Source: Saccharothrix deserti
GTDB lineage: Bacteria > Actinomycetota > Actinomycetes > Mycobacteriales > Pseudonocardiaceae
Length of the DNA stretch: 64,000 bases
Direction of reading: 5' to 3'
Assembly: GCF_009769385.1 (NCBI RefSeq)
Contig: NZ_ML775964.1
Location: 44,750 to 108,749, forward strand
The position numbers and the translations under genes were made by a program. Positions 50,203 through 58,168 of the stretch are shown piece after piece (position 1 is the stretch's first letter; every line of letters starts with the position of its first letter). The notes under the pieces were generated by a model. That model was not told the DNA's origin and made no database searches. It was given only the letters and a program-made list of their open reading frames with translations.

Positions 50203-50992
50203 GGGCGGCCTCCAGCGCGTCGACCCACGTGCGCGGCGCGGCCAGGCGGGCGGTGAAGAACGACTCGTACGCCTCGCGCACGGCGGGCGGTGTGCCGAAC
50301 GTCTCGTCCTGCGCGAGCCACTGGTCCGGCACCAGCGCCAGCACCTCGCGCACCAGCTCGGGTGTGACGCGGGCGGACAGCTCGGCGTCCACCTCGGCCA
50401 GGTCGCCCGCGAACGGCAGCATCAGGTGGTCGGCCGCGTCGAACCGGTAGCTCGCCGCCGGGAACCGGTCCGGCCGCCACGAGTGGTGGAAGTACAGCGA
50501 GGCGCCGTGGTCGATCAGCCACAGCTCCCGGTGCCACAGCAGGGTGTTCGGGTTGCGCCAGCTGCGGTCCACGTTGAGCGTGAGCGCGTCCAGCCACAGC
50601 AGCCGGGTGGCGAGATCGGCGGCGGGCTCGCGCACCACCGGGTTGTAGTCGAACGAGCCGGGCAGGTAGTCCAACCCCAGGTTCAGCCCGCCGCTGGCCT
50701 TCAGCAGCTCCTGCACCTCCTGGTCCGGTTCGGACCGGCCCATCTCGGGGTCGAGCTCGACCAGCACGATCTCCGGCACCTTGAAGCCGAGGCGGCGGGC
50801 CAGTTCGCCGACCACGATCTCGGCGATCAGCGCCTTCACGCCCTGGCCCGCGCCGCGGAACTTGAGCACGTACATGCCCAGGTCGTCGGCTTCGACCAGC
50901 CCGGGGAGCGAACCGCCCTCCCGGAAGGGCGTGACGTAGCGGGTGGCCGCGACTCGGCGCAGACCATTCGTGGAGTTCACGCCCCGCATCAT
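50186..50992 (-). CDS. HipA-like kinase family protein
   Basis: A 268-residue kinase-like protein. It keeps a HipA/PI3-4-kinase-like core: an ATP-binding strand with MYVLKFRGAGQGVKALIAEIVVGELAR, then LWLDALTLNVDRSWRNPNTLLWHRELWLIDHGASL. The latter carries the catalytic D and N and the metal-binding DHG (in place of DFG/DFD). It lacks the N-subdomain of true HipA and no HipB antitoxin is adjacent; the DUF3037 gene overlaps instead. The start is uncertain: ATG 50992 or 50989. It may phosphorylate a protein or small substrate; toxin activity is not shown. Confidence 0.82.
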   Translation of the reverse strand: MMRGVNSTNGLRRVAATRYVTPFREGGSLPGLVEADDLGMYVLKFRGAGQGVKALIAEIVVGELARRLGFKVPEIVLVELDPEMGRSEPDQEVQELLKASGGLNLGLDYLPGSFDYNPVVREPAADLATRLLWLDALTLNVDRSWRNPNTLLWHRELWLIDHGASLYFHHSWRPDRFPAASYRFDAADHLMLPFAGDLAEVDAELSARVTPELVREVLALVPDQWLAQDETFGTPPAVREAYESFFTARLAAPRTWVDALEAARAARV

Positions 50993-51022
50993 GGTCAATC
51001 GACGGCCGTGACCGCCAACCGG

Positions 51023-51763
51023 TTACCGGGCCGCCGCCGTCAACGCCGGGAGGTAGCCGGACTCGTGACCGGCCCGGTTCGGGTGGTAGGACCGGTCGAC
51101 GGGGATCAGCACCAGGCCGTTCACCCACGGCTCGTCGGAGCACGCGCCGTGCCCGTCGAACGCCTTGCGCACGTCGGCGAACTCGAACCCGGCCGCACGT
51201 GCCCGCTTCCCGATCACCTCGGTCAGCACGTCGGCCGCCCGGTTCACCGCCTCCCGCTTCTTCCCGCTCATCAGGCACCACGACTCGAACGAGAACAGCC
51301 GCGGGTAGCCGAGCACGACGACCTCGGCCGACGTCCGGCCGCGCACCGCGCCGTACAGCGCGTCCAGCCGGCCGGGCAGCTGGTCCCGGATGAACCGCTC
51401 GGCGGCGCCGACCCGGCTCACGCACTCGTCGTCGTCGCCGGTCGTGCAGGTCGTCATGACGTCGCGGAACCCGGCGTCGTTGCCGCCCGCGGTGATGGTG
51501 ACCAGCGTGGTCGACGGCGTGATGCGCTCCGCCTGCCGCGCCACCGCGGCCGTGTCGGCCCCCGCGCAGGCGCTCATCACCAGCGACGCGCCGTTGCGCT
51601 GCGCCCACAGTCTCGGGTAGGCGTGCGGGCTCCGCCGGCAGTCGTCGATCGCCTCGTCGCCCGCGCCGGTGCCCGCCGCGTAGGAGTCACCCAACGCGAC
51701 GAGCTCCGGCGCGGCCGGTGCGGGGGTCAGGGCCATCAGCAGTGCGAACGCCAGCATCCTCAT
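51023..51763 (-). CDS. Secreted SGNH/GDSL hydrolase
   Basis: A 246-residue secreted esterase/lipase. After a signal peptide (MRMLAFALLMALTPAPA), block I is LVALGDSYAAGTGAGD with the nucleophile Ser. Block III is TITAGGNDAGF (oxyanion Asn) and block V is DRSYHPNRAGHESGY (catalytic His). Six cysteines, several in CRRS, CAG and CTTG contexts, suggest disulfides as in Streptomyces secreted lipases. The start is placed at ATG 51763; 51757 is possible. Likely substrate is a lipid or acetylated carbohydrate ester. It stands alone. Confidence 0.88.
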   Translation of the reverse strand: MRMLAFALLMALTPAPAAPELVALGDSYAAGTGAGDEAIDDCRRSPHAYPRLWAQRNGASLVMSACAGADTAAVARQAERITPSTTLVTITAGGNDAGFRDVMTTCTTGDDDECVSRVGAAERFIRDQLPGRLDALYGAVRGRTSAEVVVLGYPRLFSFESWCLMSGKKREAVNRAADVLTEVIGKRARAAGFEFADVRKAFDGHGACSDEPWVNGLVLIPVDRSYHPNRAGHESGYLPALTAAAR

Positions 51764-51819
51764 GCCCCCCGGCATACCACTGTGGACGGTGCGCCAGGCC
51801 GAAGTTAACCCGTCGGGAG

Positions 51820-52959
51820 TTACCCCTTCAGTGCGACGCACACCGGGATCGGCGCGTCGACAGTGCCGACCGGACGCAGCTTCCCGGTCGTCCGGTCGAC
51901 CGCGAACGTGGTGATGTCGTCCGAGTTCTGGTTGGCCGCGAGCAGGAACCGCCCGGCCGCGTCGAGCGTGATGTGCCGGGGGAACTTCCCGCCGACCGGC
52001 GCCGCCTCCACCAGCCGCAACGCCGCGCCGCCGCGTTCGACGGCGAACACGGCCACGCTGTCGTGGCCCCGGTTGGACAGGTAGACGAACCGACCGTCCG
52101 CCGACACGAGGATCTCGGCCGGGTAGTTGCGCGGCGTGGTCGGCGCGCCGGCGGGCAGCGTGCTCACCTTCGGGCCGGGCTTGAGCACACCCCGGTCGTA
52201 GGTCGCCACCACGATCGTGGAGTCGAGTTCGTTGGCGATGTAGGCGAACCTGCCGGACGGGTGGAACGCCAGGTGCCTCGGTCCCGCGCCTGGGTGCACG
52301 CGGGCGGTGCCGGCGAGGGTGAGCCCGCCCCGGTCGCCCAGCCGGTAGCTGTAGACCGAATCGGTGCCCAGGTCGACCGCCAGCACGAACTCGCCGGCCG
52401 GGTCGGGCAGCACCTGGTGCGCGTGCGGCCCCTCCTGCCGTTCCGGGTCCGGCCCGCTGCCCCGGTGCACCGCGAGGTCGGTGCGCTCGCCCAGCCCACC
52501 GTCGGGTCGCACCGGGTGCACGGCCACGCTGCCCGAGCTGTAGTTAGCCGACAGCAGGAAACCCTTGTGCAGAGCCAGGTGGCACGGGTCCGCGCCGCCG
52601 GTGCTCTGGCTGTTGATCACCTTGGGCACGCCGTCCGGACCGACCGCCAGCGCGGTGACCTCGCCGTCGGACTGCTCGTTGACCGCGTACACCCGCCGTC
52701 CCGCGCCGATCACGAACGACGGGTTGGGCACGTCCTCCACCACGCCGGTGACGCGCAGCCCGCCGGTCGCGGTGTCGTACAGACCGAGCCCGATGCCCGT
52801 GCCACCGCCCGGCCACGACGTGTAGGTGCCCAGGTAGACGCGGACCTCCGCGCGTGACCCGTCCGCTCCACCCTCGTCCGCTCGAGCGACACCCTCGGTC
52901 ATCAACAACCCCGCTCCCACGCCGACAGCCCCCAGGAACCGCCGCCTGTCCACCACCAC
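51820..52959 (-). CDS. Tat-exported lactonase-family beta-propeller protein
   Basis: A 379-residue protein with a twin-arginine signal (DRRRFLGAVGVGAG), indicating export in folded form. The rest is the seven-bladed lactonase family fold related to 6-phosphogluconolactonase YbhE/Pgl: YLGTYTSWPGGG, NPSFVIGAGRRVYAVNE, GADPCHLALHKGFLLSANY, GPRHLAFHPSGRFAYIANE, PRHITLDAAGRFLLAANQ. An exported form is unlikely to serve the pentose phosphate pathway, so the substrate is uncertain. A pair of GCGCAAC repeats lies upstream, at the 3' end of ppk2. Confidence 0.85.
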   Translation of the reverse strand: MVVDRRRFLGAVGVGAGLLMTEGVARADEGGADGSRAEVRVYLGTYTSWPGGGTGIGLGLYDTATGGLRVTGVVEDVPNPSFVIGAGRRVYAVNEQSDGEVTALAVGPDGVPKVINSQSTGGADPCHLALHKGFLLSANYSSGSVAVHPVRPDGGLGERTDLAVHRGSGPDPERQEGPHAHQVLPDPAGEFVLAVDLGTDSVYSYRLGDRGGLTLAGTARVHPGAGPRHLAFHPSGRFAYIANELDSTIVVATYDRGVLKPGPKVSTLPAGAPTTPRNYPAEILVSADGRFVYLSNRGHDSVAVFAVERGGAALRLVEAAPVGGKFPRHITLDAAGRFLLAANQNSDDITTFAVDRTTGKLRPVGTVDAPIPVCVALKG

Positions 52960-53027
52960 ACCGAACCTCCGCTCGACCGCCCACGGCGGGTCCCACAGTG
53001 GCCTGGACCATCACACGGAAGCAAGAG

Positions 53028-53055
53028 GCGCAACGAAGATTGCATTTAGCGCAAC
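53028..53055. repeat. GCGCAAC pair, copy 1
   Basis: GCGCAACGAAGA at 53028-53039 and GCGCAAC at 53049-53055. The same 12-mer with a second GCGCAAC 20 bases on occurs at 53985-54011, upstream of rocD. Here it lies about 70 bases before the lactonase start. Confidence 0.5.
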
Positions 53056-53915
53056 GGGTCGGATTCCCGGAGCCGGGCCAACTCGACGCCCGGATCGTAG
53101 GAGGGCCCCGGGTACTCGGGCGCGAGGTCGCGCAGCGTCTCCAGCAGCAGCCGGGCGACCACCCAGTTCCGGTACCACTTGCGGTCCGACGGCACGACGA
53201 ACCACGGCGCGTCCGACGTCGCGCACTTGACCAGCGCGTCCTGGTAGGCCAACTGGTAGCGGGAGAACTTGGCCCGCGCCTGGAGGTCCTGCGGGTTGTA
53301 CTTCCACTGCTTGAGCGGGTCCTCCAGGCGGGCGATGAGCCGTTCGCGCTGCCGTTCCGGCGAGATGTGCAGGAAGCACTTGACCGTCGTCACGCCCTGC
53401 CCGGCCAGTTCCGCCTCGAACGCGTTGATCTGCCGGTACCGGCGACGCCACTCGGCCGCCGGCACGAGGTTGTCCACCCGCGTGACCAGCACGTCCTCGT
53501 AGTGCGAGCGGTCGAACACGCCGATGTAGCCGGGCAGCGGCACCTGGCGGCGGATGCGCCACAGGAAGTCGTGCCGCATCTCGGCGCGGGTCGGCTTCTT
53601 GAACGAGGCGATGTGCAGGCCCTGCGGGTTGACCAGGCCCGCGACGTGCCGGATCGTGCCGCCCTTGCCGGAGGTGTCCATGCCCTGGAGCACCAGCAGC
53701 ACCCGCCGACGCCCGCCGCCCACGCCCTCCGCGTACAGCGCCTCCTGGAGCCGGTCCAGCTCGTCCCCGATCGCCGCCACGTCATCGGCGGCCTCGACCT
53801 TCGACTGCGGACCGACCGTGGTCGCGGCCGGGTCGACCTTCGCCAGGTCGAACTCCTCCGGGTTCACCCGGAAAGCCTCCGATATCGACTGGACCTGCGC
53901 GGACTTCTTGGCCAT
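53046..53915 (-). CDS. Polyphosphate kinase 2 (PPK2) family protein
   Basis: A 289-residue kinase that moves phosphate between polyphosphate and nucleotides. The P-loop is GMDTSGKGG (residues 78-86), with the lid region FLWRIRRQVPLPGYIGVFDRSHYEDVLVTRV (catalytic DRS) and KCFLHISPERQRERLIARLEDPLKQWKYNPQD. The sequence resembles class II/III PPK2 enzymes that phosphorylate AMP or both AMP and ADP. It is divergent from rocD and ends 86 bases from the lactonase start. Subclass is not certain from sequence alone. Confidence 0.92.
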   Translation of the reverse strand: MAKKSAQVQSISEAFRVNPEEFDLAKVDPAATTVGPQSKVEAADDVAAIGDELDRLQEALYAEGVGGGRRRVLLVLQGMDTSGKGGTIRHVAGLVNPQGLHIASFKKPTRAEMRHDFLWRIRRQVPLPGYIGVFDRSHYEDVLVTRVDNLVPAAEWRRRYRQINAFEAELAGQGVTTVKCFLHISPERQRERLIARLEDPLKQWKYNPQDLQARAKFSRYQLAYQDALVKCATSDAPWFVVPSDRKWYRNWVVARLLLETLRDLAPEYPGPSYDPGVELARLRESDPLR

Positions 53916-53984
53916 CGTCGGAGGGTAACCGGCTGGTCGTCGCCGTACGCGCCGCACAACGGATCGCCGCGAAACAGATCGATT

Positions 53985-54011
53985 GCGCAACGAAGACCCC
54001 GGACGCGCAAC
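53985..54011. repeat. GCGCAAC pair, copy 2, upstream of rocD
   Basis: GCGCAACGAAGA at 53985-53996 and GCGCAAC at 54005-54011, 34-60 bases before the rocD promoter -10. The first unit forms TTGCGCAA. Arrangement suggests binding of a regulator of the Lrp/AsnC type, by inference. Confidence 0.5.
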
Positions 54012-54044
54012 AGCTGACGGATGAAATCGCTGGCGCAGGCCCCT

Positions 54045-54057
54045 TAGCCTGGTGACA
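54045..54057 (+). promoter_or_regulatory. Leaderless promoter of rocD
   Basis: TAGCCT (54045-54050) is six bases before the rocD ATG, so transcription should start at the A of the start codon. No ribosome-binding site precedes the ATG. Confidence 0.55.
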
Positions 54058-55271
54058 TGACCGCCACCGTCGCTCCCACCTCCCAGCAGTTCATCGCGCT
54101 CGACGAGGAATGGAGCACGCACAACTACCACCCGCTGCCGGTCGTGATCTCCCACGGCGAGGGCTCGTGGGTCACCGACGTCGAGGGACGCCGGTACCTG
54201 GACTTCCTGTCCGGCTACTCGTCGCTGAACTTCGGGCACCGCCACCCGGACCTGGTGGCCGCCGCGGTGGAGCAGTTGGGCCGGGTCACGCTGACCAGCC
54301 GCGCGTTCCACCACGACCAGTTCGGCCTGTTCTGCCGCGAGCTGGCGGAGCTGACCGGCACCGAGATGGTGCTCGCGATGAACTCCGGCGCGGAGGCCGT
54401 CGAATCGGCGATCAAGGTGGCCCGCAAGTGGGCGTACCGGGTGAAGGGCGTGCCGGACGGCACCGCCGAGATCGTGGTCGCCGGGTCGAACTTCCACGGC
54501 CGCACCACCACGATCGTGTCGTTCTCCACCGACGCCGTCGCGCGCAACGACTACGGCCCGTTCACGCCGGGGTTCAAGATCGTCGACTACGGGTCGCTGG
54601 ACGCGCTGCGGGACGCGATCACCGAGCGGACGGCGGCCGTGCTGCTGGAGCCGATCCAGGGTGAGGCGGGCGTGGTCGTGCCGCCGGCGGGCTACCTGGC
54701 GGGGGCGCGGGCGCTGTGCGACGAGCACAACGTGCTGCTGATCGCGGACGAGATCCAGTCCGGCCTCGGTCGCACCGGCGACCTGCTGGCGCTGGACCAC
54801 GACGGCGTGCGGGCCGACCTGTACACGTTGGGCAAGGCGTTGGGCGGCGGGATCATGCCGGTGTCCGCGGTGGTCGGCAGCCGCGCGGTGCTGGGCGTGC
54901 TGCGGCCCGGTGAGCACGGGTCGACGTTCGGCGGCAACCCGCTGGCCTGCGCGGTCGGCCGGGCGGTGGTGCGGCTGCTGGCGACCGGCGAGTTCCAGGA
55001 GCGGTCCCGCGAACTGGGCGACCACCTGCACGCCCGGCTCGGCGAGCTGATCGGGCACGGTGTCGCCGAGGTGCGCGGGCGCGGGCTGTGGGCCGGCGTG
55101 GAGATCGCGCCCGGCGGGCCGCGCGGACGTGAGGCGTCGGAGGCGCTGGCCGGGCTCGGCGTGCTGTGCAAGGAGACCCAGGACACCACCCTGCGCGTCG
55201 CTCCCCCGCTCGTGATCACGCGTGAGGAGTTGGACCAGGGCCTGGACGCGATCGCTAAGGTGCTCGGGTGA
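54057..55271 (+). CDS. rocD: Ornithine--oxo-acid transaminase
   Basis: A 404-residue PLP-dependent class-III aminotransferase. It converts ornithine and 2-oxoglutarate to glutamate semialdehyde and glutamate in arginine/ornithine breakdown. PLP lysine is K260 in TLGKALGGGIMP; the pyridoxal aspartate is in LLIADEIQSGLGRTG. FLSGYSSLNFGHRHPDLV and TSRAFHHDQFGLFCRELAELTGTEMVLAMNSGAEAVESA are characteristic of RocD within the class. It is a single gene with a leaderless promoter and a terminator hairpin 36 bases after the stop. Confidence 0.92.
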   Translation: MTATVAPTSQQFIALDEEWSTHNYHPLPVVISHGEGSWVTDVEGRRYLDFLSGYSSLNFGHRHPDLVAAAVEQLGRVTLTSRAFHHDQFGLFCRELAELTGTEMVLAMNSGAEAVESAIKVARKWAYRVKGVPDGTAEIVVAGSNFHGRTTTIVSFSTDAVARNDYGPFTPGFKIVDYGSLDALRDAITERTAAVLLEPIQGEAGVVVPPAGYLAGARALCDEHNVLLIADEIQSGLGRTGDLLALDHDGVRADLYTLGKALGGGIMPVSAVVGSRAVLGVLRPGEHGSTFGGNPLACAVGRAVVRLLATGEFQERSRELGDHLHARLGELIGHGVAEVRGRGLWAGVEIAPGGPRGREASEALAGLGVLCKETQDTTLRVAPPLVITREELDQGLDAIAKVLG

Positions 55272-55306
55272 ACCCCTGCGAGGCCGCGTCGGTAGGTCGA
55301 GACTCG

Positions 55307-55341
55307 TTTTCCGGCGATCACGCTTTTCGATCGTCGGAAAA
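55307..55341 (+). terminator. rocD terminator
   Basis: A 13-bp stem (55307-55319 with 55329-55341; one G-T pair) with TTTT/AAAA ends and a nine-base loop, 36 bases after the rocD stop. Confidence 0.7.
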
Positions 55342-55398
55342 TCAGGCTCGAACTGCCGACTTCCAGGCGGCCTCGCCGCCGTCTGCGGAGCAGCGGCC

Positions 55399-56769
55399 AT
55401 GAAACCGAAGCGGGCCGAAGCGGCTGTCGCGCTGGGACAGTGGGCGGAACCTGGAGAAGTCCTGGCGCGCGGCCGCGAGCTGCGGGCGGCGGTGAGCCAC
55501 GAGGCGCACCGCAAGATGCCGCTCGCGCCGGACCGGCCGACCGTGGTCGAGTTCATGGGCACGTCGAACGCCGGCCGGCTGCCGGAGCTGGTGCCGCTGC
55601 GGACCGGCCGGATGCTCGCCTCGCCGTTCGCGTTCTTCCGGGGCAGCGCCGGGCTCATGGCGGGCGATCTCGCCGTCGGCGCGCGCAGCGGGCTGGACGC
55701 GCAGCTGTGCGGTGACGCGCACGCGGCGAACTTCGGCCTCTACGGCACGCCCGAGGGCAAGATCGTGATGGACATCAACGATTTCGACGAGACGCTGCCC
55801 GGCCCGTGGGAGTGGGACCTCAAGCGGTTGGCGACGTCGCTGGTGCTGGCGGGCCGGGAAGGCGGCGTGTCCGAGAAGGGCTGCCGCGACGCGGCGTCCG
55901 ACGCGGTGCGCGCTTACCGGGACGCGGCACGGCACCTGGCCGAGATCCCGTTCCTGGACTCGTGGAGCGCGCTGTTCGACGAGTCGGTGCTGACCAAGAC
56001 CAAGGCCGACGACCTGCTGGACAACTTCAGCAAGGCCGCGTCCAAGGCGCGCAAGAACACCAGCGCCCGGGTGGCGGCGAAGTGGACCCGGCGCGAGGGC
56101 GAGCACATCCGGTTCGTCTCCGATCCCCCGGTGCTGACCCGGATCTCCCCGGACGTCGCGCAATCCGTCGTCGACGCGTTGCCGTCCTATGTGGACACGC
56201 TGCGCGAGTCGCGGTTCAACCTGATCATGCGCTACGGCGTGTCGGACGTGGCGTTCCGCGTGGTCGGCACCGGCAGCGTCGGCTGGCGCAACTACCTGAT
56301 CCTGTTGCACGGCAACGGTGACGAGGCACTGGTCCTCCAGGCCAAGGAGGCGCGACCGTCGACGCTGGCCCCGTTCCTCGACGCACCGGCGGTGAAGCAC
56401 GAGGGCAAGCGGATCGTGCACGGCGCGCGGCTCGTGCAGGCGGAGACCGACATCCTGCTCGGCTGGACCACGATCGAGGGACGCCCGTTCATCGTCCGCC
56501 AGTTCCGCAACCGCAAGGGCGAGATCGACGCGACCACGTTGAAGCGGGACGACCTGGACGACTACGGCCGGCTCGCGGGCGCGCTGCTGGCCCGCGCGCA
56601 CAGCCGGTCGGTGGACCCCCGGCTGCTCGCCGGGTACTGCGAGGACGGCGAGGACCTGGACGACGCGATCGCCCGGTACGCGCTGGACTACGCCGACCAG
56701 ACCAGTGCCGACCACGAGGCGCTGGCGGCGGCGGTCAGGTCCGGTCGGCTGCCTGCTGAAATCGAATGA
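55399..56769 (+). CDS. DUF2252 family protein
   Basis: A 456-residue protein of the DUF2252 family, which has a kinase-like fold and is common in actinobacteria. Family motifs are SPFAFFRGSAGLMAGDL, CGDAHAANFGLYGTPEG, VMDINDFDETLPGPWEWDLKRLATSL and VRQFRNRKGEIDATTL. HANFG and DFDE resemble the catalytic and metal-binding loops of aminoglycoside-phosphotransferase-like kinases, but the substrate is unknown. ATG 55399 is chosen; the frame is open upstream through the rocD terminator. Its 3' end overlaps the convergent ceramidase-like gene by 35 bases. Confidence 0.88.
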   Translation: MKPKRAEAAVALGQWAEPGEVLARGRELRAAVSHEAHRKMPLAPDRPTVVEFMGTSNAGRLPELVPLRTGRMLASPFAFFRGSAGLMAGDLAVGARSGLDAQLCGDAHAANFGLYGTPEGKIVMDINDFDETLPGPWEWDLKRLATSLVLAGREGGVSEKGCRDAASDAVRAYRDAARHLAEIPFLDSWSALFDESVLTKTKADDLLDNFSKAASKARKNTSARVAAKWTRREGEHIRFVSDPPVLTRISPDVAQSVVDALPSYVDTLRESRFNLIMRYGVSDVAFRVVGTGSVGWRNYLILLHGNGDEALVLQAKEARPSTLAPFLDAPAVKHEGKRIVHGARLVQAETDILLGWTTIEGRPFIVRQFRNRKGEIDATTLKRDDLDDYGRLAGALLARAHSRSVDPRLLAGYCEDGEDLDDAIARYALDYADQTSADHEALAAAVRSGRLPAEIE

Positions 56770-57370
56770 CCTGCCGGGCCACCAGGAACAGCACCACCGC
56801 GTTGAACAGGTGCCAGAAGTAGTGCGTGCCGCTCGGCCACGCCCCGCACAGGGGCTGGTCGAGCGTCCGCAGGGTCACCGACACCACGAACACGCCCGCC
56901 GCCCGCGCCAGGTCGTGCCACGGCAGGCCGCGCGCCCACGCGATCACCGCGATGATCAGCAGTGACAGGAACGGCGCCAGGTAGATGCCCGAACCGCCGG
57001 GGACGACCGAGGTGAGCGGACCGGTGGCCACCGCCAGGACGACGAACGCCGGCGCGGCCAACCACGCGAGCACCCACCGGGCGTTCAGGTAGTAGTGCGC
57101 GAACACGATCAGGTACCAGATCACGTAGACCGCGATGAAGCCGACGTCGAACCAGTTGGTGAGCGTGTCGGCCACCGTGTGGAAGCTCAGGCTGCCCAAC
57201 CCGACCAGGGCGAGCAGCACCGGCAGCGCCCGCAGGCTCTTGGGCCGCGGCCGGTGGCGCCACCACAGCAGTGCCGCGGCGATCAGGAAGGCGGCGTTGC
57301 TCACGGCGTTGAGCGGTTCGGCCCAGAGCCCCGGCGCAAGGCGCTCGCAGTACGCGTCCACGTGGTCCAC
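56735..57370 (-). CDS. Ceramidase-domain (CREST) membrane protein
   Basis: A 211-residue protein with seven membrane helices and the layout of the alkaline ceramidase/CREST hydrolases. Key features are DAYCERLAPGLWAEPLNAVSNAAFLIAA at the start, LGSLSFHTVA (Ser and His of the metal site), DVGFIAVYV, and the C-terminal GTHYFWHLFNAVVLFLVA with two more histidines. It could cleave an amide-linked lipid; the real substrate in bacteria is unknown. The GTG start is followed by no clear alternative. It is a single gene overlapping DUF2252 tail to tail. Confidence 0.8.
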   Translation of the reverse strand: MDHVDAYCERLAPGLWAEPLNAVSNAAFLIAAALLWWRHRPRPKSLRALPVLLALVGLGSLSFHTVADTLTNWFDVGFIAVYVIWYLIVFAHYYLNARWVLAWLAAPAFVVLAVATGPLTSVVPGGSGIYLAPFLSLLIIAVIAWARGLPWHDLARAAGVFVVSVTLRTLDQPLCGAWPSGTHYFWHLFNAVVLFLVARQVIRFQQAADRT

Positions 57371-57444
57371 GGACGCAAGTTCTACCGCTCCGAGGTGAAC
57401 GCCAGGGAGTGCCCGAGCGGCGCCGTGCGGCTAAGTTGGCTGGG

Positions 57445-58164
57445 GTGGATTCTCTTGGGGTGGACTGGATAGGGCTGATCAGGCACGGCGAGAGCAGCGG
57501 CAACGTGGCGTGGCACGCCGCGGAGGCGGCCGGGCACGAGATGATCGACATCCCGCTGCGCGACGCGGACGTGCCGCTGTCCCCCGAAGGCGAGCGGCAG
57601 GGCCGGGCGCTGGGGCGGTGGTTCGCCACGATGCCCCGCGAGCAGTGGCCGGACCTGGTGGTGTCCTCGCCGTACCGGCGGACCATCGACACCGCGCGGC
57701 TCGCCCTGCGCGGGCACCCGCGGACGCTGGTGGACGAGCGGCTGCGCGACCGCGAACTGGGCGTGCTGGACCTGCTGACCACCCACGGCGTGGCCAAGCG
57801 GTACCCGGAGGAGTCGGCGCGCGAGCGGCGGCTCGGCAAGTTCTACTACCGGCCGCCCGGCGGCGAGTCGTGGGCGGACGTGGCGTTGCGGCTGCGGTCG
57901 CTGCTGCGGGACCTGGACGGTCGGCGGGTGCTGCTGTTCGGGCACGAGATCACCGCGTACCTGCTGCGCTACCTGCTGGAGTGCCTGCCGGAGCGGGACA
58001 TCGCGGCGTTCGCGCGCAACTCGGTGGTGCCCAACGGGTCGCTGACGTCGTGGCGGCGCGAGGAGGGGCTGTGGGTGCTGGAGCGGGAATTCGAAGCCGC
58101 TCACCTGGTCGAGCAAGGCGCCGAGCCGACGACGTCCGAGGACACCGCGACCCGCACGGCCTGA
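57445..58164 (+). CDS. Histidine phosphatase family protein
   Basis: A 239-residue phosphoglycerate-mutase-like phosphatase. The catalytic motif is IGLIRHGESSGN near the start, with the second histidine in LLFGHEITAYLLRYLL and arginine in SPYRRTIDTARL. LSPEGERQGRALG also fits. Relatives remove phosphate from small metabolites; the specific one is unknown. GTG 57445 is preferred because TAAGTT (57432-57437) places transcription start next to it; GTG 57409 is the alternative. It is convergent with the ABC-F gene, four bases apart. Confidence 0.85.
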   Translation: MDSLGVDWIGLIRHGESSGNVAWHAAEAAGHEMIDIPLRDADVPLSPEGERQGRALGRWFATMPREQWPDLVVSSPYRRTIDTARLALRGHPRTLVDERLRDRELGVLDLLTTHGVAKRYPEESARERRLGKFYYRPPGGESWADVALRLRSLLRDLDGRRVLLFGHEITAYLLRYLLECLPERDIAAFARNSVVPNGSLTSWRREEGLWVLEREFEAAHLVEQGAEPTTSEDTATRTA

Positions 58165-58168
58165 GCGC

